Origin: Bacteroidia bacterium
GTDB lineage: Bacteria > Bacteroidota > Bacteroidia > Bacteroidales > VadinHA17
Length of the DNA stretch: 43,503 nt
Assembly (NCBI GenBank): GCA_026391595.1
Contig: JAPLDY010000089.1
Location: 1-43,503 of the forward strand
Reading direction: 5' to 3'
Shown: positions 7,768 through 16,235 of the stretch, one piece after another
Layout: each line of letters opens with the position of its first letter
Position numbering within the stretch: the stretch's first letter is position 1
Notes under the pieces: generated by a model
The model's input: only the letters and a program-made list of their open reading frames with translations
The model's database searches: none
What the model was told of the DNA's origin: nothing
Translations under genes and position numbers: made by a program

Positions 7768-9498
7768 TTACTTCAGCCATTTTTCAACAGCTTCGGGGCT
7801 TAACCCGGCAAGACCGAGTTTGTTCTTCTTATTGTACCCATTCAGGTCGTTGGCAAGCTTCCCGGCCTTTTCGATTTCCTTCAGCTTTGTTATTGTTGTA
7901 AAGCCAAGCTTCTTTAACGGTTCCACCCATTCTTCAGGGATTCCCATATCGAGGTACTCCTGGAGCTTGCTTCCTTCAGCCTTCAGCCTTACTTCAGGTT
8001 TCATCTGAGGGAAGAAAAGAACATCCTGAATCGACTGCTGGTCAGTCATCAGCATTGCAACCCTGTCCATTCCCATTCCCATACCTGATGTTGGAGGCAT
8101 GCCATATTCCAGCGCTCTTACAAAATCGAGGTCAATGAACATTGCTTCATTATCCCCTTTTTCAGAAAGTATGATCTGATCCTGAAAACGGGCCATCTGA
8201 TCGATCGGGTCATTAAGCTCTGAATATGCATTGGCTATCTCCTTGCAATTGATGAAGAGCTCAAACCTCTCAGTCAGTCCGGGTTTGCTGCGATGCATCT
8301 TAGTCAGCGGAGAAGTCTCTGTGGGATAATCAATTATGAAAGTCGGCTGTACAAGTGTATGTTCACATCTTTCGCTGAAAATTGCATCTATAAGTTTGCC
8401 TTTTCCCATTGTAGGGTTATGCTCTACACCAAGATTGTCGCACGCCTTCCTGAGCTGACCCTCATCCATGCCTGTGATGTCAAGACCTGTATTCTCCTTT
8501 ATTGAGTCAAGCATGCTGATCCTTTTGTAGGGAGGTTTAAGGTTAATGATCTTTCCATCATAGGTCACTTCTGTTTTCCCGTGAAGATCCATTGCCACCT
8601 TACTGATTATTTCCTCGGTGAACGACATCATCCAGTTGTAATCCTTGTAGGCAATATAGATCTCCATTACGGTGAATTCCGGATTATGAGTCCGGTCCAT
8701 TCCCTCATTGCGGAAGTCCTTCGAAAATTCATAGACCCCTTCGTAGCCGCCGACAATAAGACGCTTCAGGTAAAGCTCATCGGCGATCCTGAGATACAGA
8801 GGTATATCAAGTGCATTATGATGTGTTATGAATGGCCTGGCAGTTGCTCCACCGGGAATAGGTTGAAGGACAGGTGTTTCTACTTCAAGGTATCCCTTTG
8901 AATTGAAGAGCTCGCGCATCGACTGATAGATGCGGGTCCTCTTGCGGAAGATATCGCGGACATTCGGATTGACGATAAGATCGACATATCTCTGACGATA
9001 ACGCATTTCGGGATCAGTGATTGCATCGAATATTATTCCGTCTTTCTCCTTAACTATTGGCAGAGGATGCAACGATTTGCAAAGGATCGTGAATTCTTTT
9101 ACATGAACGGTAGTTTCACCCATCTGCGTCTTAAAAACAAATCCTTTTACACCGATTATATCACCATTGTCCAGATGATGCTTGAATACGTCATTGTACA
9201 TCTTTTTATCTTCTCCGGGACATATATCATCACGGCGAAGATAGATCTGGATCCTTCCTGAAGAGTCCATGATCTCAGCGAAAGAAGCATTACCCATTAT
9301 CCGCCTGCTCATTATCCTTCCGGCAAGGGTTACATCCTGATAATTATTTTTTTCAGGCGTATAATTATCGAGTATATCTTTTGCGAATGAATTGGTTTTA
9401 TATTCAGCTGCAGGATAGGGATTTATGCCCAGCTTTTTTATCTCTTCCAGGGAATTTCTCCTGATCTGTTCCTGGTCACTCAGTAACGAGTTGCTCAT
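7768..9498 (-). CDS. lysS: Lysyl-tRNA synthetase, class II
   Basis: This cytosolic enzyme charges tRNA-Lys. The 576-residue protein has the OB-fold anticodon-binding domain first (about 55-160, with LAGRIMSRRIMGNASF) and then the class II core: motif 2 in FRNEGMDRTHNPEFTVMEIY and motif 3 in GMGMGMDRVAMLM. About 70 residues beyond motif 3 (KLQEYLDMGIPEEW to the end) form an extra helical tail, as in many Bacteroidota LysS proteins; E. coli LysS is about 505 residues. The ATG at 9498 follows a TATATTTG box by 18 bases. Confidence 0.96.
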   Translation of the reverse strand: MSNSLLSDQEQIRRNSLEEIKKLGINPYPAAEYKTNSFAKDILDNYTPEKNNYQDVTLAGRIMSRRIMGNASFAEIMDSSGRIQIYLRRDDICPGEDKKMYNDVFKHHLDNGDIIGVKGFVFKTQMGETTVHVKEFTILCKSLHPLPIVKEKDGIIFDAITDPEMRYRQRYVDLIVNPNVRDIFRKRTRIYQSMRELFNSKGYLEVETPVLQPIPGGATARPFITHHNALDIPLYLRIADELYLKRLIVGGYEGVYEFSKDFRNEGMDRTHNPEFTVMEIYIAYKDYNWMMSFTEEIISKVAMDLHGKTEVTYDGKIINLKPPYKRISMLDSIKENTGLDITGMDEGQLRKACDNLGVEHNPTMGKGKLIDAIFSERCEHTLVQPTFIIDYPTETSPLTKMHRSKPGLTERFELFINCKEIANAYSELNDPIDQMARFQDQIILSEKGDNEAMFIDLDFVRALEYGMPPTSGMGMGMDRVAMLMTDQQSIQDVLFFPQMKPEVRLKAEGSKLQEYLDMGIPEEWVEPLKKLGFTTITKLKEIEKAGKLANDLNGYNKKNKLGLAGLSPEAVEKWLK

Positions 9499-9516
9499 TG
9501 TCTTTTAAAATTTGTG

Positions 9517-9524
9517 CAAATATA
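9517..9524 (-). promoter_or_regulatory. -7 box for lysS (TATATTTG)
   Basis: TATATTTG on the minus strand fits TAnnTTTG exactly, 18 bases before the lysS ATG, leaving a leader of roughly 10-12 bases. Confidence 0.5.
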
Positions 9525-9545
9525 GAAAAATTCAGACTTCCGTTT

Positions 9546-10397
9546 TCAGCCTTTTAAAGCCCTGATCTCAGCATCGAATTTTTCGCGCAGGAGCTTTGTC
9601 ACAGGTCCGGGGATCCCATTTCCGACAGGATTTTTATCTATTGAAATAATCGGAGCAACCTCAAAGGAAGTGTTGGTAACGAATGCTTCGCTGATCTCAT
9701 TCATCCTGTTCGCTGAAACAGCGATCTCAAAAACAGATAATCCGGATTCGCGTGCAATGCGGATCACATTCTTCCTGGTAACTCCGGAAAGAATATTTTC
9801 TGATTCAGGATGAGTGAATAATTTCCCGTCAATCACAAAAAATGCATTTGAATGTGCACACTCCGTCATCATACCGTCCCTCATGAAAATGCATTCCATG
9901 GAACCAGCCTCCACAGCCTCCTGAAAGCTGAGAATATTCGGGAGAAGCGACACAGATTTAATGTCGCACCTGTTCCATCTGGGGTCCTTTCTGAGAATTG
10001 TATGTATCCCTGCAGAGATCATATCCTTTGCCGGATTGAATCCCCAGGCATTAGCAAAAACTGTGGGATCGACCGGAGGAGTCGGAAAAGCATGAGTCCT
10101 CTTTGCAGCTCCCCTGGTAACCTGAAGATAAATAAGCGAAGGCCGGTCCTTCAGCTTGTTCCTGGTTATCAGCTTTTCGGCTATGAAAGGAAAAGAATCG
10201 GCATCGGGCCACGACAAACGGGTCTCTTTCATACTCCTTTTGAGCCTTGCCATATGGCTTTCCATGTCGAAGAAGAATCCTTCGTACCATCTGACGACTT
10301 CATAAATTCCATCAGCAAAAAGAAATCCGCGATCGTCGGGGCTGATCTTTACTTTATCTTTCTGAAGGAATTTTCCGTTGAAATAAGCGTACTGCAT
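9546..10397 (-). CDS. Class IV aminotransferase, D-amino-acid transaminase-like
   Basis: This is a PLP enzyme of fold type IV, 283 residues, normal for the family. It resembles D-alanine transaminase: N-terminal DDRGFLFADGIYEVVRWYEG, the segment IYLQVTRGAAKRTHAFP, the PLP lysine in D-I-K-S, and the cofactor-contacting glutamate in M-T-E-C-A-H-S-N. Dat makes D-glutamate or D-alanine for peptidoglycan; branched-chain aminotransferase and aminodeoxychorismate lyase share the fold, so the substrate is not certain, though QVTRG and the His-Ala-Phe-Pro turn favour Dat. It lies 47 bases upstream of lysS on the same strand, but lysS has its own promoter box. Confidence 0.8.
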   Translation of the reverse strand: MQYAYFNGKFLQKDKVKISPDDRGFLFADGIYEVVRWYEGFFFDMESHMARLKRSMKETRLSWPDADSFPFIAEKLITRNKLKDRPSLIYLQVTRGAAKRTHAFPTPPVDPTVFANAWGFNPAKDMISAGIHTILRKDPRWNRCDIKSVSLLPNILSFQEAVEAGSMECIFMRDGMMTECAHSNAFFVIDGKLFTHPESENILSGVTRKNVIRIARESGLSVFEIAVSANRMNEISEAFVTNTSFEVAPIISIDKNPVGNGIPGPVTKLLREKFDAEIRALKG

Positions 10398-10430
10398 TGT
10401 TATATTTTTTAGACTTACTGCTATTTTAAA

Positions 10431-10514
10431 TGACCCCCTTTCCCGTTTCCCCCAAGGGGAGAAAGCCTGATCTTCTAAGCCTTCCCCCCTGGGGGAAGGT
10501 TGGGATGGGGGTCA
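10431..10514. repeat. GC-rich palindromic intergenic element, copy 1
   Basis: The ends are an 8-base inverted repeat, TGACCCCC (10431) and GGGGGTCA (10507-10514). Inside are TTTCCCCCAAGGGG (10446-10459) and a hairpin with 9-base arms CCTTCCCCC/GGGGGAAGG (10480-10499, loop CT). It sits just past the fucK stop and upstream of the aminotransferase. The copy at 24310-24386 is the same element in opposite orientation. It may also end fucK transcription. Confidence 0.65.
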
Positions 10515-10538
10515 ATTGATCAAAAAAGTCAAAGTACC

Positions 10539-11948
10539 TTATGGATTAAAAATTTCAAAGTTGTAATTGATAGCCTTTCTTGCTTCTTCCGGCGATGCAG
10601 CATTACCGCAAGCAGACTGGACGAATAGTGATGCTCCCAGAACAGTTGTCTCTTTCTGGTCAATAACTTTTATGGGAACGCCGGTATATTCAGCTCTGAG
10701 CTTGTTCCATAACCTGTTTTTGGAACCGCCACCCACGCAGAGTATACTCTCCGCCCTGAACCCTCCGGCATTTTCAAGAGCAGTCTTTCCTTCAACAAGC
10801 CTTTCGGAGAGAGCTTCAAGCATTGCGCGGTAAATTTCATCGCGTGTTGTTTCCATTGTGAGGCCGAGGATCTGACCGCCAGGTTTCCCCTTAAGCTCTT
10901 CATAGAATTTTGGAACAACCTGTACACCATTTGAGCCGGGAGCTACCTTTTCTGCTCCGGATATCATTGCTTCGTAAACATCATCTTTAATGTCGCTGTA
11001 AAGGTTTTTCCTTGTCCATTCAATAATTCCGGATGCAATCCATTGATTGCCAATATTATATAAGCCAGGCTTTGAATCCAGTTCTGTTGTGATTGACATA
11101 TCCAGCTGTTCCTTGCCGGATTTGTGACCTCCGGAGCGGACCATCAGGATCTCCCATGTACCTGAGCTGAGGACAGGCTGGTTCTTTTCTGCTCCTGATC
11201 CGAAAATTGCAAACTGAGTGTCATGTCCGGTTGCAACTACCGGTGTACCTTCAGGTATACCAGTTTCCGCAGCAGCCTTGGATGTTACCTTGCCCATTAT
11301 TGTCCCAGCTTCAGTAATTTCTCCGAATTTAGCCGGTGGGAAACCGATTTTCTTAAGGATGTTATCCGACATTTTTCTTGAGGAAAGGCCTGTTGCCATT
11401 GATGTGCCTGCCATTGTTGTATCATTGATCATTTCTCCGGTAAGAAAAAATGAAAATATTGATGGCATGAAGAGGAACCTGTGACTTTTTTCTATCAGGT
11501 CAGGTTTATTTTCGGCAAACCAGATCAGTTTATTAATGGTATTGAAGGTGAAAGGAAGCACGCCGCACTCCCCGTAAAGATCGGCAAGGGGGATGTATTT
11601 GCCAATATTAGCCATTATTGGAGCTGTCCTTTCACATTGCCATGATATTACAGGATAAAGCATTTTCCCGGAACTGTCGAATAATGTTCCATCGACCCCG
11701 AATGTTGTAACTGTAACGCCGGCAATTTTCCCGGGTTCAATTTTCGGGATGATCTTCTTTGAAGAAAGACACATTTGCCTCCAGATGTCACCGGCATCCC
11801 ATATCCTCCATGATGGATTGAAGGGATCAGGTTTTGTGCTGTTTGATGATGATTCCGAAGCCAGGATCTTACCCTGGCTGTCGATGGCGATAACCCTTAC
11901 ATTGGTGGCACCGCAGTCAAATACAATAACTATATTCTTTTCAGTCAT
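10539..11948 (-). CDS. fucK: L-fuculokinase
   Basis: An FGGY-family kinase that phosphorylates L-fuculose to L-fuculose 1-phosphate, step two of L-fucose breakdown. The resemblance to E. coli FucK is close along its length: VFDCGATNVRVIAID (phosphate-binding 1), VTTFGVDGTLFD, YPVISWQCERTAPIM, MAGTSMATG, TGHDTQFAIFGSGAEKNQ, VLSSGTWEILMVRSG and the C-terminal VGGGSKNRLWNKL. Rhamnulokinase is the main alternative and fits less well. The ATG at 11948 starts one base after the stop of the upstream membrane-protein gene, so the two are probably co-transcribed and perhaps coupled; an ATG six codons earlier would overlap it. fucI lies 2.3 kb upstream on the same strand. Confidence 0.9.
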   Translation of the reverse strand: MTEKNIVIVFDCGATNVRVIAIDSQGKILASESSSNSTKPDPFNPSWRIWDAGDIWRQMCLSSKKIIPKIEPGKIAGVTVTTFGVDGTLFDSSGKMLYPVISWQCERTAPIMANIGKYIPLADLYGECGVLPFTFNTINKLIWFAENKPDLIEKSHRFLFMPSIFSFFLTGEMINDTTMAGTSMATGLSSRKMSDNILKKIGFPPAKFGEITEAGTIMGKVTSKAAAETGIPEGTPVVATGHDTQFAIFGSGAEKNQPVLSSGTWEILMVRSGGHKSGKEQLDMSITTELDSKPGLYNIGNQWIASGIIEWTRKNLYSDIKDDVYEAMISGAEKVAPGSNGVQVVPKFYEELKGKPGGQILGLTMETTRDEIYRAMLEALSERLVEGKTALENAGGFRAESILCVGGGSKNRLWNKLRAEYTGVPIKVIDQKETTVLGASLFVQSACGNAASPEEARKAINYNFEIFNP

Positions 11949-11949
11949 G

Positions 11950-12408
11950 TTATATTCCCGTTCCAATATCTTTTAAAAATGCCAGCGAAGCACCTGATGC
12001 AATAAATGCAACAAAATAGAAGGCAAGGATAATTATTATCAGGATCCCCATATAAACATAATATCTTTTCAGGTATTTGAATGCCTTCTGCATCAATGTC
12101 TTATCGAGTGTTCTTATGGCGTTGCCCATATGCTTTGAAAAGCGGTACAGGTAAAGTATTGGAAGAAAATAAATTGCCGCTAAGATGATTATAAAAATTA
12201 AGAGTATCGATTCGGTAATGCCCAGTGGTGCATTTTGTGCTTTAAAAACAGAAAGGAATACACCGGCAACAAGACCTACAATTACCATGATTCCTGTTGC
12301 GATGAATCCAATAATGGCCATGAACATTGACCACTTACGGGTTATGTCAAGATCTTTCAGAGTATCCTCTTCAATTTCTATTTTTCTTATTTCAGGAGTA
12401 TTTTCCAT
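11950..12408 (-). CDS. DUF5362-type three-helix membrane protein
   Basis: This 152-residue protein has a charged, acidic N-terminus (residues 1-25) and three clear membrane helices at about 28-53, 64-92 and 118-146. It resembles the DUF5362 family of small inner-membrane proteins, by the pattern of a short N-terminal tail, a W-S-M-F-M-A-I-I-G-F-I segment and a Y-R-F-S-K-H loop after helix two. No function is known. It ends one base before the fucK start, which ties it to that operon. The ATG at 12408 has no clear promoter box. Confidence 0.6.
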   Translation of the reverse strand: MENTPEIRKIEIEEDTLKDLDITRKWSMFMAIIGFIATGIMVIVGLVAGVFLSVFKAQNAPLGITESILLIFIIILAAIYFLPILYLYRFSKHMGNAIRTLDKTLMQKAFKYLKRYYVYMGILIIIILAFYFVAFIASGASLAFLKDIGTGI

Positions 12409-12520
12409 AGACAGTTTATTGTTTTTTTGACTTGCTGATTCAAAGAATGTTTACAGGTACCAAATTATAAATTAAATGATTATCCGGATATGACGCATGC
12501 GTCATTTTTAGGGACAAAAT

Positions 12521-12726
12521 AAAGGGGCTGTCTCAAAAGGTTATTAACCACCCTGTCAGACACCAATGGCGTCTGACACCCCTCCTTCGAAAAGGAGAAG
12601 AAAGTGCAGATATATAATGTATTACCTTTCTCCTCCTCATCGGAGGAGAGCCTGTCCCGCTTTGGCGGGAAGTACCCTGACCGAAACGTCAGGGGGAGGT
12701 AGTGGGCTTTTGAGACTGCCCCCTTT
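12521..12726. repeat. MITE-like multi-hairpin element in the 348-base gene-free gap
   Basis: The ends are near-perfect inverted repeats: AAAGGGGCTGTCTCAAAAG at 12521-12539 and its inverse at 12707-12726, with two differences. Between them lie five consecutive hairpins with arms TGTCAGAC (12554/12571), CTCCTT (12582/12592), TCTCCTCC (12629/12642), TCCCGC (12655/12665) and CCCTGAC (12675/12688). There is no open frame of note. GGGGCTGTCTCAAAAG resembles the ends of several insertion-sequence families, so it may be a non-autonomous derivative; no target-site duplication is evident. The rest of the gap (12409-12520, 12727-12756) shows nothing I can name. Confidence 0.6.
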
Positions 12727-12756
12727 CATAAGTTCAAAATTTATGAGGATGTCCTG

Positions 12757-14064
12757 TTAATTAGAGTTTTTCCAGGTATATGCATGAGGCCAGGACGAAG
12801 TGCTTGTGGAGATCGAAGTGTGACAAGCCCTGCATCCGATGCTCTTTTCCGGGGTTGTGCCGCCATGAACTCCTGTAAATTCTCCTGATGCACCTTCACC
12901 TCTTGAATCGCTGTGACAATAACCACAGCTGCCTAAAGTCTTGATTTTTGTTGAACTCTGATATTGCTTTGGCTGGTAATTGTCTGAATCTTCACGTGAA
13001 GGATACATGGAATGGGGACTTCCATGACAGGCAGAGCAGTACATGCTGCCATGTCCTTTTGAATTGCGGTAAAGGGCAGATCCTGTGCTGACACCTGTAA
13101 CCCCGGTATGACATGTAACGCATGCCGGTTCAGATGCCCAGGGTGTTCTTCCACCGGTAATCGAACTTGCGACATTTGCCATATCTCCATGGCAGGTTAT
13201 GCAGTTACCGTCAGCAGCATTGTTGTTATTATGGGCAAGACTCCTGTTGCATTTTGTAGTTGTACCGGGATGGCAATCATAGCATGTAGCGCTTTTTGTG
13301 GCATGAAAACCATGGATTGCTTTGGACAGATACATCTGAGGACCAGTGGTGATCCCCAGGGCCGGGCTCGGATGGCAGCTGGCGCAAAGAACCGGTTTGT
13401 TGGTACTAAGTGAAGTTCCTTCAGCTGCATCATGCTTTGAAAGAATATTATCAAAAACAGTTGTGGAAGTTCCATGACATTTTGCGCAATTTATCTCATC
13501 CGAAGTGGGGACGGTAGCTCTTGTTGTTGCGAGAGTATTTCCGCTGCCGTCTTTAACAACGACTTCGGCAATCTGGTATGGATTCCATTTATTGCCGTCA
13601 TCAACGGGAACAACCGGAATTCCTTCAACGATAAAATGATTATCAACTGCAGTCATGGTTCCTGAAAGACCGTTTCCCTTTAGTCCTGTATTGTGGGCAA
13701 GTGTCACTCCGAATAGTTTCTGCGCATTATCCCAGAATCCTCCATAAGAGCGCTTACCATATGAAGAGGTATTGTTAAGAATGCTGTAAGATACTGTAAT
13801 TCCTGATGTTACAATTTCTGGTGCAGCACCTCTCTTGACAACCTGAACCAGAAGATTGTTGTATGGCGGAAGGATTACTGCCTTGTCATAAGTCGGATTG
13901 AGGCAATGCATTCCAAGGTCGTTCCAGGCAAATACCGAATAACTGCCAGTAACAGTTACCGTATTATTCCCGTTTACATTTCCACCATTATCTTTCGTAC
14001 ATGCATTGAATGCAAATACCAGGACTAGACAGACTATTGATAAAAACGACTTAAATGTTTTCAT
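12757..14064 (-). CDS. Octahaem c-type cytochrome lipoprotein
   Basis: This 435-residue protein has eight CxxCH haem-binding motifs in its second half: CAKCH, CASCH, CYDCH, CITCH, CVTCH, CSACH, CGYCH and CRACH. The ATG at 14064 gives a lipoprotein signal with lipobox F-N-A-C (Cys22); a GTG 11 codons upstream would bury it. Residues 40-190 are beta-rich and haem-free but begin with FAWNDLGMHC, a motif I associate with other multihaem cytochromes of environmental bacteria, with possible haem ligands in H and C. It is likely an outer-membrane or periplasmic electron carrier for respiration of extracellular or periplasmic acceptors; the partner is not visible. It lies between fucI and the fucK operon on the same strand, and a CRP/FNR-like palindrome precedes it. 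Confidence 0.85.
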   Translation of the reverse strand: MKTFKSFLSIVCLVLVFAFNACTKDNGGNVNGNNTVTVTGSYSVFAWNDLGMHCLNPTYDKAVILPPYNNLLVQVVKRGAAPEIVTSGITVSYSILNNTSSYGKRSYGGFWDNAQKLFGVTLAHNTGLKGNGLSGTMTAVDNHFIVEGIPVVPVDDGNKWNPYQIAEVVVKDGSGNTLATTRATVPTSDEINCAKCHGTSTTVFDNILSKHDAAEGTSLSTNKPVLCASCHPSPALGITTGPQMYLSKAIHGFHATKSATCYDCHPGTTTKCNRSLAHNNNNAADGNCITCHGDMANVASSITGGRTPWASEPACVTCHTGVTGVSTGSALYRNSKGHGSMYCSACHGSPHSMYPSREDSDNYQPKQYQSSTKIKTLGSCGYCHSDSRGEGASGEFTGVHGGTTPEKSIGCRACHTSISTSTSSWPHAYTWKNSN

Positions 14065-14146
14065 AGAAGAAATATTAAAAGGATAAAAATATTTCACATT
14101 TATAAAACATTAAGAATGTGTTTAAATTGTGCGAAAGTCCTGCAAA

Positions 14147-14160
14147 GTGATATATATCAC
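14147..14160 (-). promoter_or_regulatory. CRP/FNR-type palindrome upstream of the cytochrome gene
   Basis: GTGATATATATCAC is a perfect palindrome, extending by one base each side to AGTGATATATATCACT (14146-14161). The GTGA-N6-TCAC layout matches CRP/FNR-superfamily half-sites. It is centred about 90 bases before the cytochrome start codon and lies between that gene and the end of fucI. A regulator sensing oxygen, redox state or a nucleotide is plausible; I see none encoded in the window. Confidence 0.5.
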
Positions 14161-14179
14161 TATATAACATATTATACAG

Positions 14180-14192
14180 ATAATCAGATTAT
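14180..14192. promoter_or_regulatory. A/T-rich 6-1-6 palindrome upstream of the cytochrome gene
   Basis: ATAATC-A-GATTAT is a perfect 6-1-6 inverted repeat, 19 bases from the CRP/FNR-like palindrome and in the same intergenic gap. It may be a second operator; nothing else supports this. Confidence 0.3.
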
Positions 14193-14226
14193 TAGTAACA
14201 ATATGCAATTGCCGTTTCTTTGTCCT

Positions 14227-14236
14227 GCAGGCCTGC
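14227..14236. other. GCAGGCCTGC palindrome just after the fucI stop
   Basis: A 10-base perfect palindrome follows the fucI stop codon by 4 bases on the minus strand. It has no loop and no T-run, so its value as a terminator is doubtful. Confidence 0.25.
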
Positions 14237-14240
14237 TGTC

Positions 14241-16043
14241 CTATTTATATAAAGGTCCATAATTATTACATGCCCTGTAATCTGAACCCTCCTTGTCCAT
14301 GCCAAAAGCATTCCAGGAGCTGGGCCTGAAGATTTTTTCCTCAGGCACGTTATGCATGCATACCGGAATCCGCAGAAGCGATGCCAGTGAAATAAGATCT
14401 GCACCTATATGTCCATAGCTTGAAGCTGAATGATTTGCTCCCCAGTTGGCCATGACTGAATAGACGTCAGTGAACGGACCTTTACCTGTAAGCCTTGGCG
14501 TAAACCAGGTTGTCGGCCATGTCGGGTTTGTTCTGTCAGTAAGGATCTTGTTCATTTTCTCAGGAAGCTCCACTGTCCATCCTTCGGCAAGCTGGAGAAC
14601 CGGGCCAAGACCTTTTACAAGATTGACTCTTGAAATGGTTACGGGCATAATACCTTTTGTATCAAATTGTGATGAAAAACCACCTCCTCTGAAGTAGCCA
14701 ATATCGGCCGGCTCCCATCTGGTTGCCTTCAGGCATTCTGCAGCATCTTTTGATGTTATTTCCCAGAAAGGTTTGATACATGATTCTCCTTTGTTTGTCT
14801 GCCTGCCCGAAAAATCAAGTGCTGAAGCTCCTGAATTTATAAGATGAATAACTCCGTTTGCTGCCAGTCCTGCCGGTTTGACTTTTGTTACCCTTTTAAT
14901 TGCATCAGGACTCCAATATGTGCGGATGTCAGAGAACATCTGGGCTGTGTTGGTGAGAAGATAACCGAACAACATTGGTACGCCATTCATTGCATCATTC
15001 TCAGTGGCAATAAGATATGGTGGACGTAATCCGTTCCAGTCGAAGGATGAGCAGAGTATTGCTTCGAGAAAATCTCCGTTTGGCATATGGTCTGTCCACT
15101 GGCGCTGACCCTGAAAACCTGCAAGAATTGCATTATGACCATGCGATTCTTCACCGAAACCAAGCTTCTTAAGCTTAGGATTTCCTACCATCAGATCGCG
15201 GGCAATCAAAGTCATTTTTACTACAACCTCCCACTCTTCATCCTTTCGGACCCTTGATTTGGGTTTTGCATTAAGGTCTTTTCCTTCCTTACAAAATTTC
15301 TTTGTCCATGCCAGTCCTTTCTTAAATTCTTCCTTGTCATAGATGTTTTCATTAAGCCTCCTGTTGAACTCGCTCATGTCGATATATTCGTTGCGCATCC
15401 CCAGGTACTCCTGGAAGAAATCTTCCCTCACTATTGATCCTGCTATACCCATTGAAACTGAACCCATTGACAGGTATGATTTCCCTTTCATATATGCTGC
15501 TGCCAGACCTGCCTTAACAAACCTGAGGATCTTCTCCCTGACATCATCAGGAATAGAATGATTGCCGGAATCCTGAACATCATGTCCATAAATACCGAAT
15601 GCAGGAAGCCCTTTCATTGTATGTCCTGCCAGTGCTGCAGCAAGGTAAACTGCTCCCGGACGTTCAGTGCCGTTGAATCCCCAGATGGCTTTTGGTATTT
15701 CCCGATCCATGTCGATCGTTTCGCTCCCGTAGCACCAGCAGGGAGTTACTGTAAGGCTAACTCCGACGCCGTGCTTTTTGAATTTTTCGGCACATGATGC
15801 TGCTTCTGCCACTCCTCCGATGCAGGTGTCAGAAATGACACATTCAACTGATTTTCCGTTTGGATATTTAAGGGTTTTTGAAATAAGTTCTGCGGCATTT
15901 TTTGCCATCTCCATTGTCTGTTTTTCGAGAGATTCCCTTACTCCGCGCTCACGGCCGTCGATAGCCGGCCGGATACCAACTTTAGGAAAATCACCTATTA
16001 CCGTCTGGTAGGTATGGTTCATTTTGAAATCATCATTTGCCAT
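14241..16043 (-). CDS. fucI: L-fucose isomerase
   Basis: Converts L-fucose to L-fuculose, the first step of the pathway, in the cytosol with Mn2+. The 600-residue protein matches E. coli FucI closely in its C-terminal two thirds: [69 protein letters not shown] and [12 protein letters not shown] at the end. Metal and catalytic residues equivalent to E337, D361 and H528 are E348, D372 and H538. I chose the ATG at 16043 because the family starts this way ([20 protein letters not shown]) and because a promoter box lies at 16082-16089; a longer frame back to 16130 would read through the repeat. Confidence 0.95.
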   Translation of the reverse strand: MANDDFKMNHTYQTVIGDFPKVGIRPAIDGRERGVRESLEKQTMEMAKNAAELISKTLKYPNGKSVECVISDTCIGGVAEAASCAEKFKKHGVGVSLTVTPCWCYGSETIDMDREIPKAIWGFNGTERPGAVYLAAALAGHTMKGLPAFGIYGHDVQDSGNHSIPDDVREKILRFVKAGLAAAYMKGKSYLSMGSVSMGIAGSIVREDFFQEYLGMRNEYIDMSEFNRRLNENIYDKEEFKKGLAWTKKFCKEGKDLNAKPKSRVRKDEEWEVVVKMTLIARDLMVGNPKLKKLGFGEESHGHNAILAGFQGQRQWTDHMPNGDFLEAILCSSFDWNGLRPPYLIATENDAMNGVPMLFGYLLTNTAQMFSDIRTYWSPDAIKRVTKVKPAGLAANGVIHLINSGASALDFSGRQTNKGESCIKPFWEITSKDAAECLKATRWEPADIGYFRGGGFSSQFDTKGIMPVTISRVNLVKGLGPVLQLAEGWTVELPEKMNKILTDRTNPTWPTTWFTPRLTGKGPFTDVYSVMANWGANHSASSYGHIGADLISLASLLRIPVCMHNVPEEKIFRPSSWNAFGMDKEGSDYRACNNYGPLYK

Positions 16044-16081
16044 GGTAAATATTTTTAGTCGTTTATGGATATCATTGCAAA

Positions 16082-16089
16082 CAAATATA
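16082..16089 (-). promoter_or_regulatory. -7 box for fucI (TATATTTG)
   Basis: TATATTTG on the minus strand, 38 bases before the fucI ATG and 10 bases from the edge of the decamer repeat. The -33 region of this promoter therefore falls inside the repeat arm. Confidence 0.5.
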
Positions 16090-16099
16090 ATATTTTTTT

Positions 16100-16202
16100 C
16101 TCTGTGACTCTCTGTGGTTCTCTGTGTCACTCTGTGTAAGTTTTTTTTGGTTTACAAGAACTTACACAGAGGAAATATTGAGAATCACAGAGATACACAG
16201 AG
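16100..16202. repeat. Head-to-head decamer repeat element A (gene-less)
   Basis: The left arm (16100-16140) is four decamers of the form CTCTGTGnnn followed by G, with a T-run after it. The right arm (16161-16202) reads, in inverse, CTCTGTGTAT, CTCTGTGATT, the degenerate CTCAATATTTC and CTCTGTGTAA. The spacer is 20 bases and T-rich. The transcript could fold into a long imperfect hairpin. It lies between the divergent fucI and lipA genes; their -7 boxes flank it on both sides. Confidence 0.75.
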
Positions 16203-16208
16203 AATAAT

Positions 16209-16216
16209 TACCTTTG
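16209..16216 (+). promoter_or_regulatory. -7 box for lipA (TACCTTTG)
   Basis: TACCTTTG fits TAnnTTTG, 19 bases before the lipA ATG and 6 bases after the right edge of repeat element A. Confidence 0.5.
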
Positions 16217-16235
16217 CCTTTCAATAATTTAAATC

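Noticed and set aside
16044-16130. Longer fucI reading frame starting at 16130
   Set aside because: The extra 29 codons read through the decamer repeat and the -7 box, and homologues begin near the ATG at 16043.
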